From Bradyrhizobium sp. MOS002 (GTDB taxonomy: Bacteria > Pseudomonadota > Alphaproteobacteria > Rhizobiales > Xanthobacteraceae): 64,000 nucleotides of DNA. The notes beneath the pieces are model-generated. The model had not been told where the DNA came from, searched no databases, and saw only the letters and a list, made by a program, of their open reading frames with translations. Position numbers and translations under genes: made by a program. The stretch covers positions 310,001 through 374,000 of the forward strand of contig NZ_PYFX01000003.1 of assembly GCF_003020115.1 (NCBI RefSeq), written 5' to 3'. This document shows, piece after piece, positions 47,854 through 57,577 of this stretch; the stretch's first letter is position 1, and each line of letters starts with the position of its first letter.

Positions 47854-50032
47854 GCCCTCTGATATGGTTGAAACCATGAGCCGCGTTCCCAATTTCGCCG
47901 ACGTGGCCTTCGAGCGAGCGGCCACCGGCGCCCCGACCGGCAACGCCGAGCCGTGGCTGACGCCCGAGGGCATTCTGGTGAAGCCCGCTTATGGCGAGGC
48001 AGACCTCGCCGGGCTCGACTTCCTCGAGACCTATCCGGGCATCGCGCCTTTTCTGCGCGGCCCCTACCCGACCATGTATGTCAACCAGCCCTGGACCGTC
48101 AGGCAATATGCCGGCTTCTCCACGGCGGAGGATTCCAACGCGTTCTACCGCCGCAATCTCGCGGCCGGACAGAAGGGCCTTTCGGTCGCCTTCGACCTCG
48201 CCACCCATCGCGGCTATGACAGCGATCATCCGCGCGTCGGCGGCGACGTCGGCATGGCCGGCGTTGCCATCGATTCCATCTACGACATGCGCACGCTGTT
48301 TGCGGGCATTCCGCTCGACCAGATGAGCGTGTCCATGACCATGAACGGCGCGGTGCTGCCGATCCTGGCGCTCTATGTTGCGGCTGCGGGAGAACAGGGC
48401 GTGGCGCCAGAAAAGCTCTCAGGGACCATTCAGAACGACATTCTGAAAGAGTTCATGGTGCGCAATACCTATATCTATCCGCCCGCGCCCTCGATGCGGA
48501 TCATCTCGGACATTTTTGCGTATACCTCGCAAAAAATGCCGAAATACAATTCGATCTCGATCTCCGGCTATCACATGCAGGAGGCCGGGGCGACGCAGGA
48601 CCTCGAGCTCGCCTATACGCTGGCCGACGGCGTCGAATATCTTCGCGCCGGCCTTGCAGCCGGCCTCGATGTGGACCGCTTCGCGCCGCGGCTGTCGTTC
48701 TTCTGGGCGACCGGGATGAACTTCTTCATGGAAGTCGCCAAGATGCGCGCCGCGCGGCTGCTCTGGGCGAAGCTGCTCAAGCCCTTCAATCCGAAGGATC
48801 CGCGCTCACTGTCACTGCGCACGCATTGCCAGACATCCGGCTGGTCGCTGACCGCGCAGGACGTCTTCAACAACGTGATGCGCACGACGGTGGAAGCGAT
48901 GGCGGCGACCCAGGGTCACACCCAGTCGCTGCACACCAATGCGCTCGACGAGGCGCTGGCGCTGCCGACCGATTTCTCCGCGCGTATCGCCCGCAACACC
49001 CAGCTCTTCCTGCAGCAGGAGAGCGGCACCACCCGCATCATCGACCCCTGGGGCGGTTCGTATTATGTCGAGCGTCTCACGCGCGACCTCGCCGCCAAGG
49101 CCTGGAGCCACATCCAGGAGGTCGAGGAGCTCGGCGGCATGGCCAAGGCGATCGAGGCCGGCGTGCCGAAGCTGCGCATCGAGGAAGCCTCGGCCAAGAC
49201 CCAGGCCCGCATCGATGCCGGCAAGCAGGCGGTGATCGGCGTCAACAAATACAAGCCGACCGACGAAGCTCCGATTGATATCCTCAAGGTCGACAATACC
49301 AATGTCCGCCGGCTCCAGATCGACAAGCTGGCGCGGCTGAAGTCCGAACGCGACCAGAAGGAGGTCGAGGCCACGCTCGCCGCGCTGACGCGCTCGGCCG
49401 GCGAAGGCAACGGCAATCTGTTGGCGCTCGCCATCGACGCTGCGCGCGCGAAGGCAACCGTCGGCGAGATCTCGGACGCGATGGAGAAGGTGTTCGGCCG
49501 GCACCGCGCCGAGATCAAATCCATCACCGGCGTCTACAAGCGGGAGGCGTCCAGCATGGGTAACCGGGTCGAGAAGGTCCAGGCGCTGATCGACGCCTTT
49601 GAGGAAGCGGAAGGCCGCCGCCCGCGCATCCTGGTCGCAAAAATCGGCCAGGATGGTCACGACCGCGGCCAGAAGGTGATCGCGTCGGCCTTCGCCGATA
49701 TCGGCTTCGACGTCGATATCGGGCCGCTGTTCGCGACCGCCGACGAAGCCGCGCGCCAAGCTGTCGAGAACGACGTCCACATCCTCGGCGTCTCCTCGCT
49801 CGCCGCCGCCCATCTCACCGCCGTGCCTGAGCTCAAGGCCGCGCTGAAGAAGCAGGGCCGCGACGACATCATGATCATCGTCGGCGGCGTGGTGCCGCCA
49901 CAGGATTACGACGCGCTCTACGCGGCCGGCGCCGAAGCGATCTTCCCACCGGGCACCGTGATCGCGGACGCGGCCGAAGAGCTGATCCGCAAGCTGAACG
50001 CCCGGCTCGGGCATAGCGAGGCGGCGGAGTAG
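47846..50032 (+). CDS. mutB: Methylmalonyl-CoA mutase, large (cobalamin-binding) subunit
   Basis: 728 residues from ATG 47846, which overlaps the GFA stop; family alignments would favour ATG 47876 ([13 protein letters not shown]). Catalytic barrel: [50 protein letters not shown] in outline, [35 protein letters not shown]. The C-terminal B12 domain has [18 protein letters not shown] with the lower-ligand His (DxHxxG) and [10 protein letters not shown]. Adenosylcobalamin-dependent; needs MeaB (54256). Confidence 0.97.
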   Translation: MIEPSDMVETMSRVPNFADVAFERAATGAPTGNAEPWLTPEGILVKPAYGEADLAGLDFLETYPGIAPFLRGPYPTMYVNQPWTVRQYAGFSTAEDSNAFYRRNLAAGQKGLSVAFDLATHRGYDSDHPRVGGDVGMAGVAIDSIYDMRTLFAGIPLDQMSVSMTMNGAVLPILALYVAAAGEQGVAPEKLSGTIQNDILKEFMVRNTYIYPPAPSMRIISDIFAYTSQKMPKYNSISISGYHMQEAGATQDLELAYTLADGVEYLRAGLAAGLDVDRFAPRLSFFWATGMNFFMEVAKMRAARLLWAKLLKPFNPKDPRSLSLRTHCQTSGWSLTAQDVFNNVMRTTVEAMAATQGHTQSLHTNALDEALALPTDFSARIARNTQLFLQQESGTTRIIDPWGGSYYVERLTRDLAAKAWSHIQEVEELGGMAKAIEAGVPKLRIEEASAKTQARIDAGKQAVIGVNKYKPTDEAPIDILKVDNTNVRRLQIDKLARLKSERDQKEVEATLAALTRSAGEGNGNLLALAIDAARAKATVGEISDAMEKVFGRHRAEIKSITGVYKREASSMGNRVEKVQALIDAFEEAEGRRPRILVAKIGQDGHDRGQKVIASAFADIGFDVDIGPLFATADEAARQAVENDVHILGVSSLAAAHLTAVPELKAALKKQGRDDIMIIVGGVVPPQDYDALYAAGAEAIFPPGTVIADAAEELIRKLNARLGHSEAAE

Positions 50033-50061
50033 GTCGTCATCGATCTTCGAAAGGACAGTGC

Positions 50062-50856
50062 GTGATATTTTCCGCGCCAGCGTTCATGCGCGCGCTTGCT
50101 GTGGTCGCGGCTTGCAGTGCGTTGTTGGCTACCGCCCATGCCGCGGACCCCAAGCCCGACGCGATCATCAAGACCAAGAGCATCGAGGCTCGCGTCTTCC
50201 TCGACGACAAGGTCAAGGTCGATGCAGCGCTGGCGGCGGATTGCCTGGCCGAAGGCAAGAAATGGCTCGACAAGAACGCGGCTGAAGCCGCCGCCTCGCG
50301 CAAAGAGGATCCGCAGTTCTTCAAGGAAGGCGGCTGGGACTTTGAGCGCAAATACGCGATCCGCTCCGTGGTCGCCGACCGCTATGTCAGCATTCTCCGC
50401 AACGATTACATGGACACCCACGGCGCCCATCCCAACTCCGACGTGAACACGGTCCTGTGGGACAAGGCCGAAGGCAAGCGCATCTCCATCCGCCCGTTCT
50501 TCAGCGAGACCGCCGACAACGGCCCGGCCATGAAGGCGATGGTGAAGGCGGTGATCGCCTCACTGAAAATCGAGAAGAAGAAGCGCGGCGCCGGCGAGAC
50601 CGCGACCGACGAGTGGTTTAAGGAGCTCGCACCGAGCCTGCTCAAGATCGGCGCGGTGATGCTCGCGCCGTCAACCGACGCGGGCAAGAGTTCCGGCCTC
50701 ACCTTCCACTACCCGCCCTACGCAGTCGGCCCCTACGCCGAGGGCGAATATCGCGCATTCGTGCCGTGGGAAACGCTGAAGCCCTATCTCACCGCGGAGG
50801 GCACGCGCATCTTCAGCGGCGCGCGGCCGAAGAGCGACGCGGACGAGCCGCAGTGA
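50062..50856 (+). CDS. Exported DUF3298 (RsiV-like) protein
   Basis: 264 residues with GTG start. A signal peptide (ALAVVAACSALLATAHA) is followed by a domain resembling DUF3298: YVSILRNDYMDTHGAHPNSDVNTVLWDKAEGKRI and LTFHYPPYAVGPYAEGEYRAFVPWETLKPYL, in outline. This domain occurs in the lysozyme-binding anti-sigma factor RsiV and in other periplasmic proteins. No sigma factor is nearby, so a sensing role is not implied. Located between mutB and the transporter operon. Confidence 0.82.
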   Translation: MIFSAPAFMRALAVVAACSALLATAHAADPKPDAIIKTKSIEARVFLDDKVKVDAALAADCLAEGKKWLDKNAAEAAASRKEDPQFFKEGGWDFERKYAIRSVVADRYVSILRNDYMDTHGAHPNSDVNTVLWDKAEGKRISIRPFFSETADNGPAMKAMVKAVIASLKIEKKKRGAGETATDEWFKELAPSLLKIGAVMLAPSTDAGKSSGLTFHYPPYAVGPYAEGEYRAFVPWETLKPYLTAEGTRIFSGARPKSDADEPQ

Positions 50857-50987
50857 TCGTGTTGAGCAGCGACAAGTTGCTCACAGAGCGCTGGTAGCGC
50901 TATCTTGCAGCCGCGCTGCAAAGCCGACTAGAATGTCGCCATTGACAAAAGAGCGCCCGAAATCATGGGCGCCGGTGGGAGGCATTG

Positions 50988-51980
50988 ATGTCCAAGATTA
51001 CGCGCCGCACCTTTGCGGCTTCATCTGCCGCAGTCGCGGCATCCGCCGCATTCGGCCTCACGCCCGCACGTGCGCAAGCCTATCCGGCGCGGCCCGTCAC
51101 CGTGATCGTGCCCTGGGGCGCGGGCGGCGGCACCGACGCGACCGCGCGCATTGTTGCAGCGCTGCTGGAGAAGGATCTCGGTCAGCCCTTCAACGTGGTC
51201 AATCGCACCGGCGGCTCCGGCGTCGTCGGCCATAGCGCGATCGCGACCGCGCAGCCCGATGGCTATACCATCGGCATGCTCACGGTCGAAATCTCGATGA
51301 TGCACTGGCAGGGGCTGACCGAGCTGGCGCCCAAGAGCTACACCCCGCTGGCGCTGATGAACGAAGACCCTCCGGGCATCCAGGTCTCCTCCTCCTCGCC
51401 TTACAAGACGGTGAAGGAGCTCGCCGAAGCCATCAAGGCGGCCCCTCCCGGCAAGTTCAAGGCCTCCGGCACCGGCCAGGGCGGCATCTGGCATCTCGCG
51501 CTGGTCGGCTGGATGCAGGCGATGGGCCTGCCGGCCAACCAGGTCGCCTGGGTGCCGTCGAACGGCGCCGCACCCGCGATGCAGGACCTCGCCGCCGGCG
51601 GCCTCGACCTCACCACCTGCTCGGTGCCGGAAGCCCGCGCCATCATCGAGGCTGGCAAGGCCAGGAGCCTTGCCATCATGGCGCCAGCGCGCAATCCGAT
51701 CTTCAAGGACGTGCCGACGCTAAAGGAGGCGATGGGCATCGACTACGCGACCGGCGCCTGGCGCGGCATCGGCGCGCCGAAGAATCTGCCACCAGAGATC
51801 GCAACGAAGCTCACCGCGGCGCTGAAGAAGGTCTACGACTCCGCCGAGTTCAAGGACTTCATGAGCAATCGCGGCTTCGGCACGGTGTGGGGCGATGCCG
51901 GCGAGTTCGCAAGCTTCATGGACAAGGGCGACGCCCAGATGGGCGAAGCGATGAAGGCGGCGGGTCTGAGCAAGGCATGA
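50988..51980 (+). CDS. tctC: Bug/TctC-type substrate-binding protein of a tripartite tricarboxylate transporter
   Basis: 330 residues from ATG 50988 (GGGAGG upstream). A twin-arginine-like signal (SKITRRTFAASSAAVAASAAFG) directs export. The body shows the Bug fold: YPARPVTVIVPWGAGGGTDATARIVAALLEKDLGQPFNVVNRTGGSGVVGH in outline, and later IFKDVPTLKEAMGIDYATGAWRGIGAPK. With tctB and tctA downstream it forms a complete transporter, probably for a di- or tricarboxylate. A 230-base gap filled with a palindromic repeat separates it from tctB. Confidence 0.93.
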   Translation: MSKITRRTFAASSAAVAASAAFGLTPARAQAYPARPVTVIVPWGAGGGTDATARIVAALLEKDLGQPFNVVNRTGGSGVVGHSAIATAQPDGYTIGMLTVEISMMHWQGLTELAPKSYTPLALMNEDPPGIQVSSSSPYKTVKELAEAIKAAPPGKFKASGTGQGGIWHLALVGWMQAMGLPANQVAWVPSNGAAPAMQDLAAGGLDLTTCSVPEARAIIEAGKARSLAIMAPARNPIFKDVPTLKEAMGIDYATGAWRGIGAPKNLPPEIATKLTAALKKVYDSAEFKDFMSNRGFGTVWGDAGEFASFMDKGDAQMGEAMKAAGLSKA

Positions 51981-52046
51981 TCTCCTGCGGCTCTCACGCG
52001 AGACGATAGTTGGTTGAAGTGGCTGGTCCGCACGCTCAATTCGCCT

Positions 52047-52185
52047 CGCCCCGCTTGCGGGGAGAGGTCGGAATTCAAGCGCAGCTTGAATTCCGGGTGA
52101 GGGGGACTCTCCGCGAATCCAACTTTCGCCTCCCCTGCGGAGGGCCCCCCTCACCCCGACCCTCTCCCCGCACGCGGGGAGAGGG
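52047..52185. repeat. Palindromic intergenic repeat, CCCCGC-GGGGAGAGGTCGG type
   Basis: Left half CCCCGCTTGCGGGGAGAGGT and right half ACCCTCTCCCCGCACGCGGG are inverted copies, each also a short hairpin; the middle contains GAATTCAAGC-GCTTGAATTC. A familiar dispersed repeat of this group. It interrupts the tct operon between the binding protein and tctB. Confidence 0.9.
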
Positions 52186-52211
52186 AGAACACCTCTTGTA
52201 GGACTTCTCCC

Positions 52212-52706
52212 ATGCGCCTTCCCGACTCCGTCACGGGATCGTTTCTCGTCGTGCTCGGCACAGCAGCCGCCTATGGCGGCTGGCTGCTGCCGCCGGTGCC
52301 CGGGCAGCCGGTCGGCCCCAACGTATTTCCGCTCGTGATCGGCATCGGGCTTGCGCTGTGCGGGCTCGCGATCGTGTTCGGGATCGGCCACACCTTCGAG
52401 GAGGCGGAAGAGCTGATCCCGCTCGAGGATGGCCAGACAGCGGCTGCCCCGCCGCCGCAAGGAAAGCTCTATGCCCTGCGCGCGCTGCTGCCGCCGGCGC
52501 TACTGCTGTTCTACGTGGTCTCAGCCGACCGGCTCGGCTTCATCATCACCGCGGCGATCATGGTCTACGTCACCTCGACCGCGTTGGGGGCGAAGTGGAA
52601 GCTGGCACTGCCGCTCGCCGCACTCTCGCCCTTCGCCATCCACCTCATCTTCGGCAAGCTGCTGCGCGTGCCGCTGCCCGCCGGCCTGTTGCCGACGCCC
52701 TGGTGA
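52212..52706 (+). CDS. tctB: Tripartite tricarboxylate transporter small permease subunit
   Basis: 164 residues with four hydrophobic segments: about 8-25, 37-58, 82-100 and 105-150. Typical TctB features are the N-terminal LPDSVTGSFLVVLGTAAAYGGWLLP and P-x-VFPLVIGIGLALCGL. It assists TctA in the membrane. It ends 4 bases before tctA, so they are coupled. Confidence 0.92.
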   Translation: MRLPDSVTGSFLVVLGTAAAYGGWLLPPVPGQPVGPNVFPLVIGIGLALCGLAIVFGIGHTFEEAEELIPLEDGQTAAAPPPQGKLYALRALLPPALLLFYVVSADRLGFIITAAIMVYVTSTALGAKWKLALPLAALSPFAIHLIFGKLLRVPLPAGLLPTPW

Positions 52707-52710
52707 TCCC

Positions 52711-54225
52711 ATGCTGAAAACATTGATTGAAGCGTTCGCACTGATCTCCACCTGGGAGGTCATCATCGCGATGTTCGCAGCCTCCGTGTACGGGCTCGTG
52801 ATCGGCTCGCTGCCGGGCCTGTCGGCGACGATGGCAACCGCCCTGCTCGTCCCCGTCACCTTCTACCTCTCGCCGATCGCGGCGATTGCGACCATCGTGG
52901 CGGCATCCTCGATGGCGATCTTCTCCGGCGACATCCCCGGTGCGCTGCTGCGCATCCCCGGCACGCCGGCCTCCGCCGCCTATGCGGACGAGGCTTACGC
53001 CATGACCCGCAAGGGGCAGGCCGAGCTGGCGCTCGGGGCCGGCGTCTGGTTCTCGGCCGTCGGCGGCATCGCCGGCGTGCTGTCGCTGATGATCCTGGCG
53101 CCGCCGCTGGCCGAGATCGCGCTGTCGTTCTCCACCTTCGAGTATTTCTGGCTGGCCCTGCTCGGCTTGATGTGCGCGACGCTGGTGGCGCGCTCCTCGC
53201 CCGTGAAGGCGATTGCCGGCATGTTCCTCGGCCTGCTGGTCTCCTGCGTCGGCATCGAAAATCCCGGCGGCGTGCCGCGCTTCACTTTCGGCCTCACCGA
53301 CCTGTTCGGCGGCATCGAGCCGATCCCCGCGCTGGTCGGCGTGTTCGCTGTCGCCCAGGTGATGCGCGCGATGCTGACGCCCGAGCCTCCGCCGCTGCCG
53401 CGGCGCAAATTCGGAAGCATCATGGCCGGTCAGTGGAAACTGACCAAGAAATACCATTGGCAGATGACGCGCGGAAACATCGTCGGCATCATCATCGGCG
53501 TGCTGCCCGGCGCCGGCGCCGACATGGCCGCCTGGGTCTCCTACGCGATGTCGAAGCGCTTCTCCAAGGAGCCGGAAAAATTCGGCACCGGCCATGTCGA
53601 GGGCCTGGTCGAGGCCGGCGCCAGCAACAATGCCAGCATCGCCTCGGGCTGGGTGCCATCATTGCTGTTCGGCATCCCCGGCGACACCATCGCCGCGATC
53701 GCGATCGGCGTGCTCTACATGAAGGGCCTCAACCCCGGACCGACGCTGTTCACCGAGAAGGCGTCGAGCATGTACGCGATCTATCTGATGTTCATCATCG
53801 CGAACATTTTGATGATCCCGCTCGGCATCGCCATGATCCGGGTTGCCGCCTACATCCTGCTGGCGCCGCGCTCCGCCATCATGCCGATCATCATGCTGTG
53901 CTGCGCGGTCGGCTCCTTCGCAATCGGCAACAACATGTTCGGCGTCGTCACCGTCGCCGCCTTCGGCATCATCGGCTATGTCATGGAGGCGAACGGCTAT
54001 CCCGTGGCCGCGATGGTGCTTGGCATCGTCATGGGCACCATGGTCGAGCAGGCTTTTGTCACCTCGCTGATCAAGTCGGACGGCAGCATTTTGCCGTTTT
54101 TCGAGCGCCCGGTGGCCGCGATCCTCGCCGCCATGGCGATCGGGGCGCTGCTGTGGCCGGTGATGCTCTGGGCGTGGCGGAAGGTGAAGCCGGTGCGGAC
54201 GGGGGTGGCGGCGACATCCCGGTGA
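52711..54225 (+). CDS. tctA: Tripartite tricarboxylate transporter large permease subunit
   Basis: 504 residues from ATG 52711; the frame stays open upstream across tctB but without family match. Eleven or twelve hydrophobic segments. The TctA signature loops are present: GLVIGSLPGLSATMATALLVPVTF, GDIPGALLRIPGTPASAAY and a second copy-like region IIIGVLPGAGADMAAWVSYAMSKRF and GIPGDTIAAIAIGVLYMKGLNPGP, in outline. Carries carboxylates inward with protons or sodium. Ends 30 bases before meaB. Confidence 0.94.
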   Translation: MLKTLIEAFALISTWEVIIAMFAASVYGLVIGSLPGLSATMATALLVPVTFYLSPIAAIATIVAASSMAIFSGDIPGALLRIPGTPASAAYADEAYAMTRKGQAELALGAGVWFSAVGGIAGVLSLMILAPPLAEIALSFSTFEYFWLALLGLMCATLVARSSPVKAIAGMFLGLLVSCVGIENPGGVPRFTFGLTDLFGGIEPIPALVGVFAVAQVMRAMLTPEPPPLPRRKFGSIMAGQWKLTKKYHWQMTRGNIVGIIIGVLPGAGADMAAWVSYAMSKRFSKEPEKFGTGHVEGLVEAGASNNASIASGWVPSLLFGIPGDTIAAIAIGVLYMKGLNPGPTLFTEKASSMYAIYLMFIIANILMIPLGIAMIRVAAYILLAPRSAIMPIIMLCCAVGSFAIGNNMFGVVTVAAFGIIGYVMEANGYPVAAMVLGIVMGTMVEQAFVTSLIKSDGSILPFFERPVAAILAAMAIGALLWPVMLWAWRKVKPVRTGVAATSR

Positions 54226-54255
54226 TATCGGGCGGGCGGCCCTCGCCTGCCCCGC

Positions 54256-55266
54256 ATGGGCGTTGTAAAGCAGGGCATGGTTGAGAAAAAACCTTCACTG
54301 GACATCAAACCCCTCGCCCATGACCTCCGCGCCGGCAGCCGCGCGGCATTGGCGCGGGCGATCACGCTGGTCGAGAGCCGGCGCAGCGACCATCAGGCGC
54401 TGGCGCGCGAGCTGGTACAGATGCTCTTGTCCGATACCGGCAAGGCGGTCCGCGTCGGCATCACCGGCTCGCCCGGCGTCGGCAAATCCACCACCATCGA
54501 CGCGCTCGGCACCCATCTCATCGAGCAAGGCCGCAAGGTCGCGGTGCTCGCGGTCGATCCGTCCTCGGCGCGCAGCGGTGGTTCGATCCTCGGCGACAAG
54601 ACGCGGATGGCCCGGCTGTCGGCTTCCGACGACGCCTTCATCCGACCCTCGCCGTCCTCGGGCACGCTCGGCGGCGTCGCGGCCAAGACACGCGAGGCGA
54701 TGCTGCTATGCGAGGCGGCCGGATTCGACGTCGTACTGGTCGAGACTGTCGGCATCGGCCAGTCCGAAACCGCGGTCTGCGACATGACCGATTTCTTCCT
54801 GGCCCTGATGCTGCCGGGCGGCGGCGACGAATTGCAGGGGATCAAGAAGGGCCTGGTCGAGCTCGCCGACATGATCGCGATCAACAAGGCCGACGGCGAC
54901 AATCTCAAGCGCGCCAACATCACCGCCGCCGATTATCGCGGCGCGCTGCATATCCTGACGCCGCGCTCCGAGCACTGGCATCCGCCGGTCGAGACCTATT
55001 CGGCGCTGACCGGCGACGGCATCGCGAAGATCTGGCAAAAGGTCCTCGATCACCGCAAGGCGATGAACGCATCCGGCGACTTCGCCGCGCGGCGGCGCGA
55101 GCAGCAGGTGAAATGGATGTGGTCGATGCTGGAGCAGCGCATGCTGGCGCGCTTGCGCAGCGAGGCGTCGGTCCGGACCAAGGTCCGGAAGATCGAGACC
55201 GAGGTCGCCGATGGCCATCTCACGCCGGCGCTCGCCGCCGAAAAGATCCTGGAGTTGCTGCAATGA
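54256..55266 (+). CDS. meaB: Methylmalonyl-CoA mutase-associated GTPase
   Basis: 336 residues; ATG 54256, or ATG 54277 (MVEKKPSLD). G-protein motifs: GITGSPGVGKST (P-loop), AVDPSSARSGGSILGDKTRM, VLVETVGIGQSE, INKADGDN (NKxD). MeaB loads adenosylcobalamin onto the mutase and protects it from inactivation. It is separated from mutB by DUF3298 and the tct operon, about 4.2 kb. Overlaps the next gene, pcp, by 4 bases. Confidence 0.95.
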   Translation: MGVVKQGMVEKKPSLDIKPLAHDLRAGSRAALARAITLVESRRSDHQALARELVQMLLSDTGKAVRVGITGSPGVGKSTTIDALGTHLIEQGRKVAVLAVDPSSARSGGSILGDKTRMARLSASDDAFIRPSPSSGTLGGVAAKTREAMLLCEAAGFDVVLVETVGIGQSETAVCDMTDFFLALMLPGGGDELQGIKKGLVELADMIAINKADGDNLKRANITAADYRGALHILTPRSEHWHPPVETYSALTGDGIAKIWQKVLDHRKAMNASGDFAARRREQQVKWMWSMLEQRMLARLRSEASVRTKVRKIETEVADGHLTPALAAEKILELLQ

Positions 55267-55916
55267 GCGACAAGCTCCGCATTCTCCTCACCGGCTTCGG
55301 CCCGTTTCCCGGCGCGCCCTACAATCCGACCCAGCCGCTGGTCGCCCGGCTGGCGCAATTGCGCCGTCCCGCGCTCGACGATGCCGCGATCTCCAGCCAC
55401 ATCTTCCCGGTCACCTATGCCGCGGTCGATCGGCAATTGCCGGAGGTGCTCGCGAAAGAGAAGCCGGATGCGCTGCTGATGTTCGGCCTCGCCGCACGCA
55501 CGCCCTATCTGCGCATCGAGAGCCGCGCGCGCAACGCCGTCACCATGCTCTGGCCCGATGCCGCCAACACCCGCTCGAGTAAGCGCGGCATCGCCGGCAA
55601 TGCGGACGCGATGACGTTCGGTCCGCACACCGCAAGGCTGCTGCGCGCCGCCCGCCTCACCGGCATCGACGCGCGCCCTTCGCGCGATGCCGGCGCCTAT
55701 CTCTGCAATTATCTGAGCTGGCGCGCGATCGAAAACGCCAGTGCCGGCGGGCCGCGGCTTGCGGCGTTCATCCATATTCCCCTGCTTGCGCGCAGCGGCG
55801 CCGTGCGCCGCAAGGGCGCGCCGCGGATCACGCTAGAGGACCTGGTGGACGCTGGGGAAGCGATGCTGATGGAGATGGTGCAGTTGGCACGGAAGGCGCG
55901 GAACAAGACTGCGTAA
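55263..55916 (+). CDS. pcp: Pyroglutamyl-peptidase I (C15 family)
   Basis: 217 residues from the ATGA overlap with meaB. Catalytic residues are recognisable: Glu in LRIESRARNAV, Cys in AGAYLCNYLSWRAIE and His in AFIHIPLL. N-terminus LLTGFGPFPGAPYNPTQPLV is typical. It removes N-terminal pyroglutamate from peptides in the cytoplasm. Coupling to meaB is by position; a functional link is not evident. Confidence 0.9.
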   Translation: MSDKLRILLTGFGPFPGAPYNPTQPLVARLAQLRRPALDDAAISSHIFPVTYAAVDRQLPEVLAKEKPDALLMFGLAARTPYLRIESRARNAVTMLWPDAANTRSSKRGIAGNADAMTFGPHTARLLRAARLTGIDARPSRDAGAYLCNYLSWRAIENASAGGPRLAAFIHIPLLARSGAVRRKGAPRITLEDLVDAGEAMLMEMVQLARKARNKTA

Positions 55917-56008
55917 ACATTTAACCCTACCGCGAACAATCCTCACGCGACCAGCCGCCCTGCGCTACCTAACCGCTGCGGACCCCCGCGTCCGCCGGAG
56001 GACGCTTC

Positions 56009-57379
56009 ATGGACCTCAATCGCCGCCATCTCATCGGAGCTTCGACCGCAGGCATTGCCGGCGCGCTCGCGATACCCGCCGACGCCGCGCGTGCGGCGCC
56101 GCTGACGTCGCTGCTCGGCCGCGATGCCACGCAATATGGCGTGCGACCCGGCAGCAGCGAGGATCAGACCCGCGCGCTCCAGCGTGCGATCGACGAGGCC
56201 GCGCGAGCGCAGATGCCGCTGGCGCTGCCACCCGGCATCTATCGCAGCGGGTTGCTACGCTTGCCAAATGGCGCGCAACTGATCGGCGTGCGCGGCGCGA
56301 CCAAGCTCATCTTCACCGGCGGGGCCTCGGCGATCCAGAGCGACGGCTCCAATTCGATTGGCCTCACCGGTATCACCTTCGATGGCGGCGGCATTCCGCT
56401 GCCGACGCGGCGCGGGCTGATCCACGTGCTTGGCGGGCGCGACGTCCGCATCGCCGATTGCGAAATCACCGGCTCCGGCGGCAGCGGCATCTGGCTCGAA
56501 CAGGTCTCCGGCGACATCTCCGGCAACATCTTTACCAACATCGCGGTGACGGCGGTGGTGTCGTTCGACGCCAGGGGTCTCAGCGTCTCCCGCAACACCA
56601 TCACCGGCACCAACGACAACGGCATCGAGATCCTGCGCACGGCCATCGGCGACGACGGCACACTGGTCACCGATAACCGCATCGAGGACATCAAGGCCGG
56701 CCCCGGCGGCTCCGGCCAGTACGGCAACGCCATCAACGCGTTCCGCGCCGGCAACGTCATCGTGCGCGGCAATCGCATCAAGAACTGCGATTACTCCGCC
56801 GTGCGCGGCAACTCGGCCTCGAACATCCACATCAGCGGCAACAGCGTCAGCGACGTCCGCGAGGTCGCGCTCTATTCGGAATTTGCGTTCGAGGCCGCGG
56901 TGATCGCCAACAACATTGTGGACGGCGCCGCCGTCGGCGTCTCCGTCTGCAATTTCAACGAAGGCGGCCGCATCGCCGTGGTCCAGGGCAACATCATCCG
57001 CAATCTGATCCCGAAGCGGCCGATCGGCACCGCGCCGGATGACGATGCCGGCATCGGCATCTACATCGAGGCGGATTCATCGGTCACCGGCAACGTGATC
57101 GAGAACGCGCCGTCCTACGGCATCGTCGCCGGCTGGGGCAAGTATCTCCGCGACGTCGCCATCACGGGCAACGTGATCCGCAAGGCACTGGCAGGCGTCG
57201 GGGTGTCCGTCGTGCCCGGCGCCGGCACCGCGCTCGTCAACAACAACATGATCTCGGAAACCCCGCGCGGCGCCGTGGTGGGGCTCGATCACGCGCGCGC
57301 CGTAACGTCCGACCTGTCGGCGGACGGCGCCCAGCGGTTTGCGCAATTGGTCGTCGGCGGGAATGCGGTGCGGCGGTAG
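56009..57379 (+). CDS. Tat-exported parallel beta-helix protein (TIGR03808-like)
   Basis: 456 residues. A twin-arginine signal (DLNRRHLIGASTAGIAGALAIP) is followed by a right-handed beta-helix of repeated NxIxG-type turns: ISGNIFTNI, VSRNTITGTNDNGIEIL, VTDNRIEDI, VRGNRIKNC, ISGNSVSDV, IANNIVDG, VQGNIIRN, VTGNVIEN, ITGNVIRK, VNNNMISE. This matches the TIGR03808 description (twin-arg-translocated repeat protein), recalled, not searched. Such folds act as polysaccharide lyases or sugar-binding proteins; no catalytic residues can be assigned. Confidence 0.88.
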   Translation: MDLNRRHLIGASTAGIAGALAIPADAARAAPLTSLLGRDATQYGVRPGSSEDQTRALQRAIDEAARAQMPLALPPGIYRSGLLRLPNGAQLIGVRGATKLIFTGGASAIQSDGSNSIGLTGITFDGGGIPLPTRRGLIHVLGGRDVRIADCEITGSGGSGIWLEQVSGDISGNIFTNIAVTAVVSFDARGLSVSRNTITGTNDNGIEILRTAIGDDGTLVTDNRIEDIKAGPGGSGQYGNAINAFRAGNVIVRGNRIKNCDYSAVRGNSASNIHISGNSVSDVREVALYSEFAFEAAVIANNIVDGAAVGVSVCNFNEGGRIAVVQGNIIRNLIPKRPIGTAPDDDAGIGIYIEADSSVTGNVIENAPSYGIVAGWGKYLRDVAITGNVIRKALAGVGVSVVPGAGTALVNNNMISETPRGAVVGLDHARAVTSDLSADGAQRFAQLVVGGNAVRR

Positions 57380-57403
57380 GCGTGCCGTTGAAAGTCGGGC
57401 CGT

Positions 57404-57464
57404 TCATCCTTCGAGGCTCGCTCCGCGGTGCTCTGCACCGCGAAACTCGCACCTCAGGATGACG
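57404..57464. repeat. Palindromic repeat copy A (TCATCCTTCGAGGCTCG type)
   Basis: TCATCCTTCGAGGCTCG ... CTCGCACCTCAGGATGACGG, with an inner hairpin CGCGGTG/CACCGCG. Located just downstream of the TIGR03808-like gene. Same orientation as copy C and opposite to copy B. Confidence 0.9.
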
Positions 57465-57512
57465 GGATACATCTTTAGGTTGTTATTTCCAACTTGACAA
57501 CCAGAGCACCGT

Positions 57513-57573
57513 CGTCATCCTGAGGTGCGAGCCGTGCGGTGTGGAGCACCGCGCGGGGAGCCTCGAAGGATGA
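57513..57573. repeat. Palindromic repeat copy B, inverted, ending at the GIY-YIG start
   Basis: CGTCATCCTGAGGTGCGAG ... GAGCCTCGAAGGATGA with inner hairpin GCGGTG/CACCGC. It is the reverse complement type of copy A. Its last bases contain AAGGA (57566-57570), which serves as ribosome-binding site for the nuclease gene. Confidence 0.9.
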
Positions 57574-57577
57574 TGCT

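Noticed and set aside
53172..54284. Plus-strand open frame of 370 codons in another frame of tctA
   Set aside because: Arg/His-rich frame-shifted reading of tctA, which itself has clear TctA motifs.
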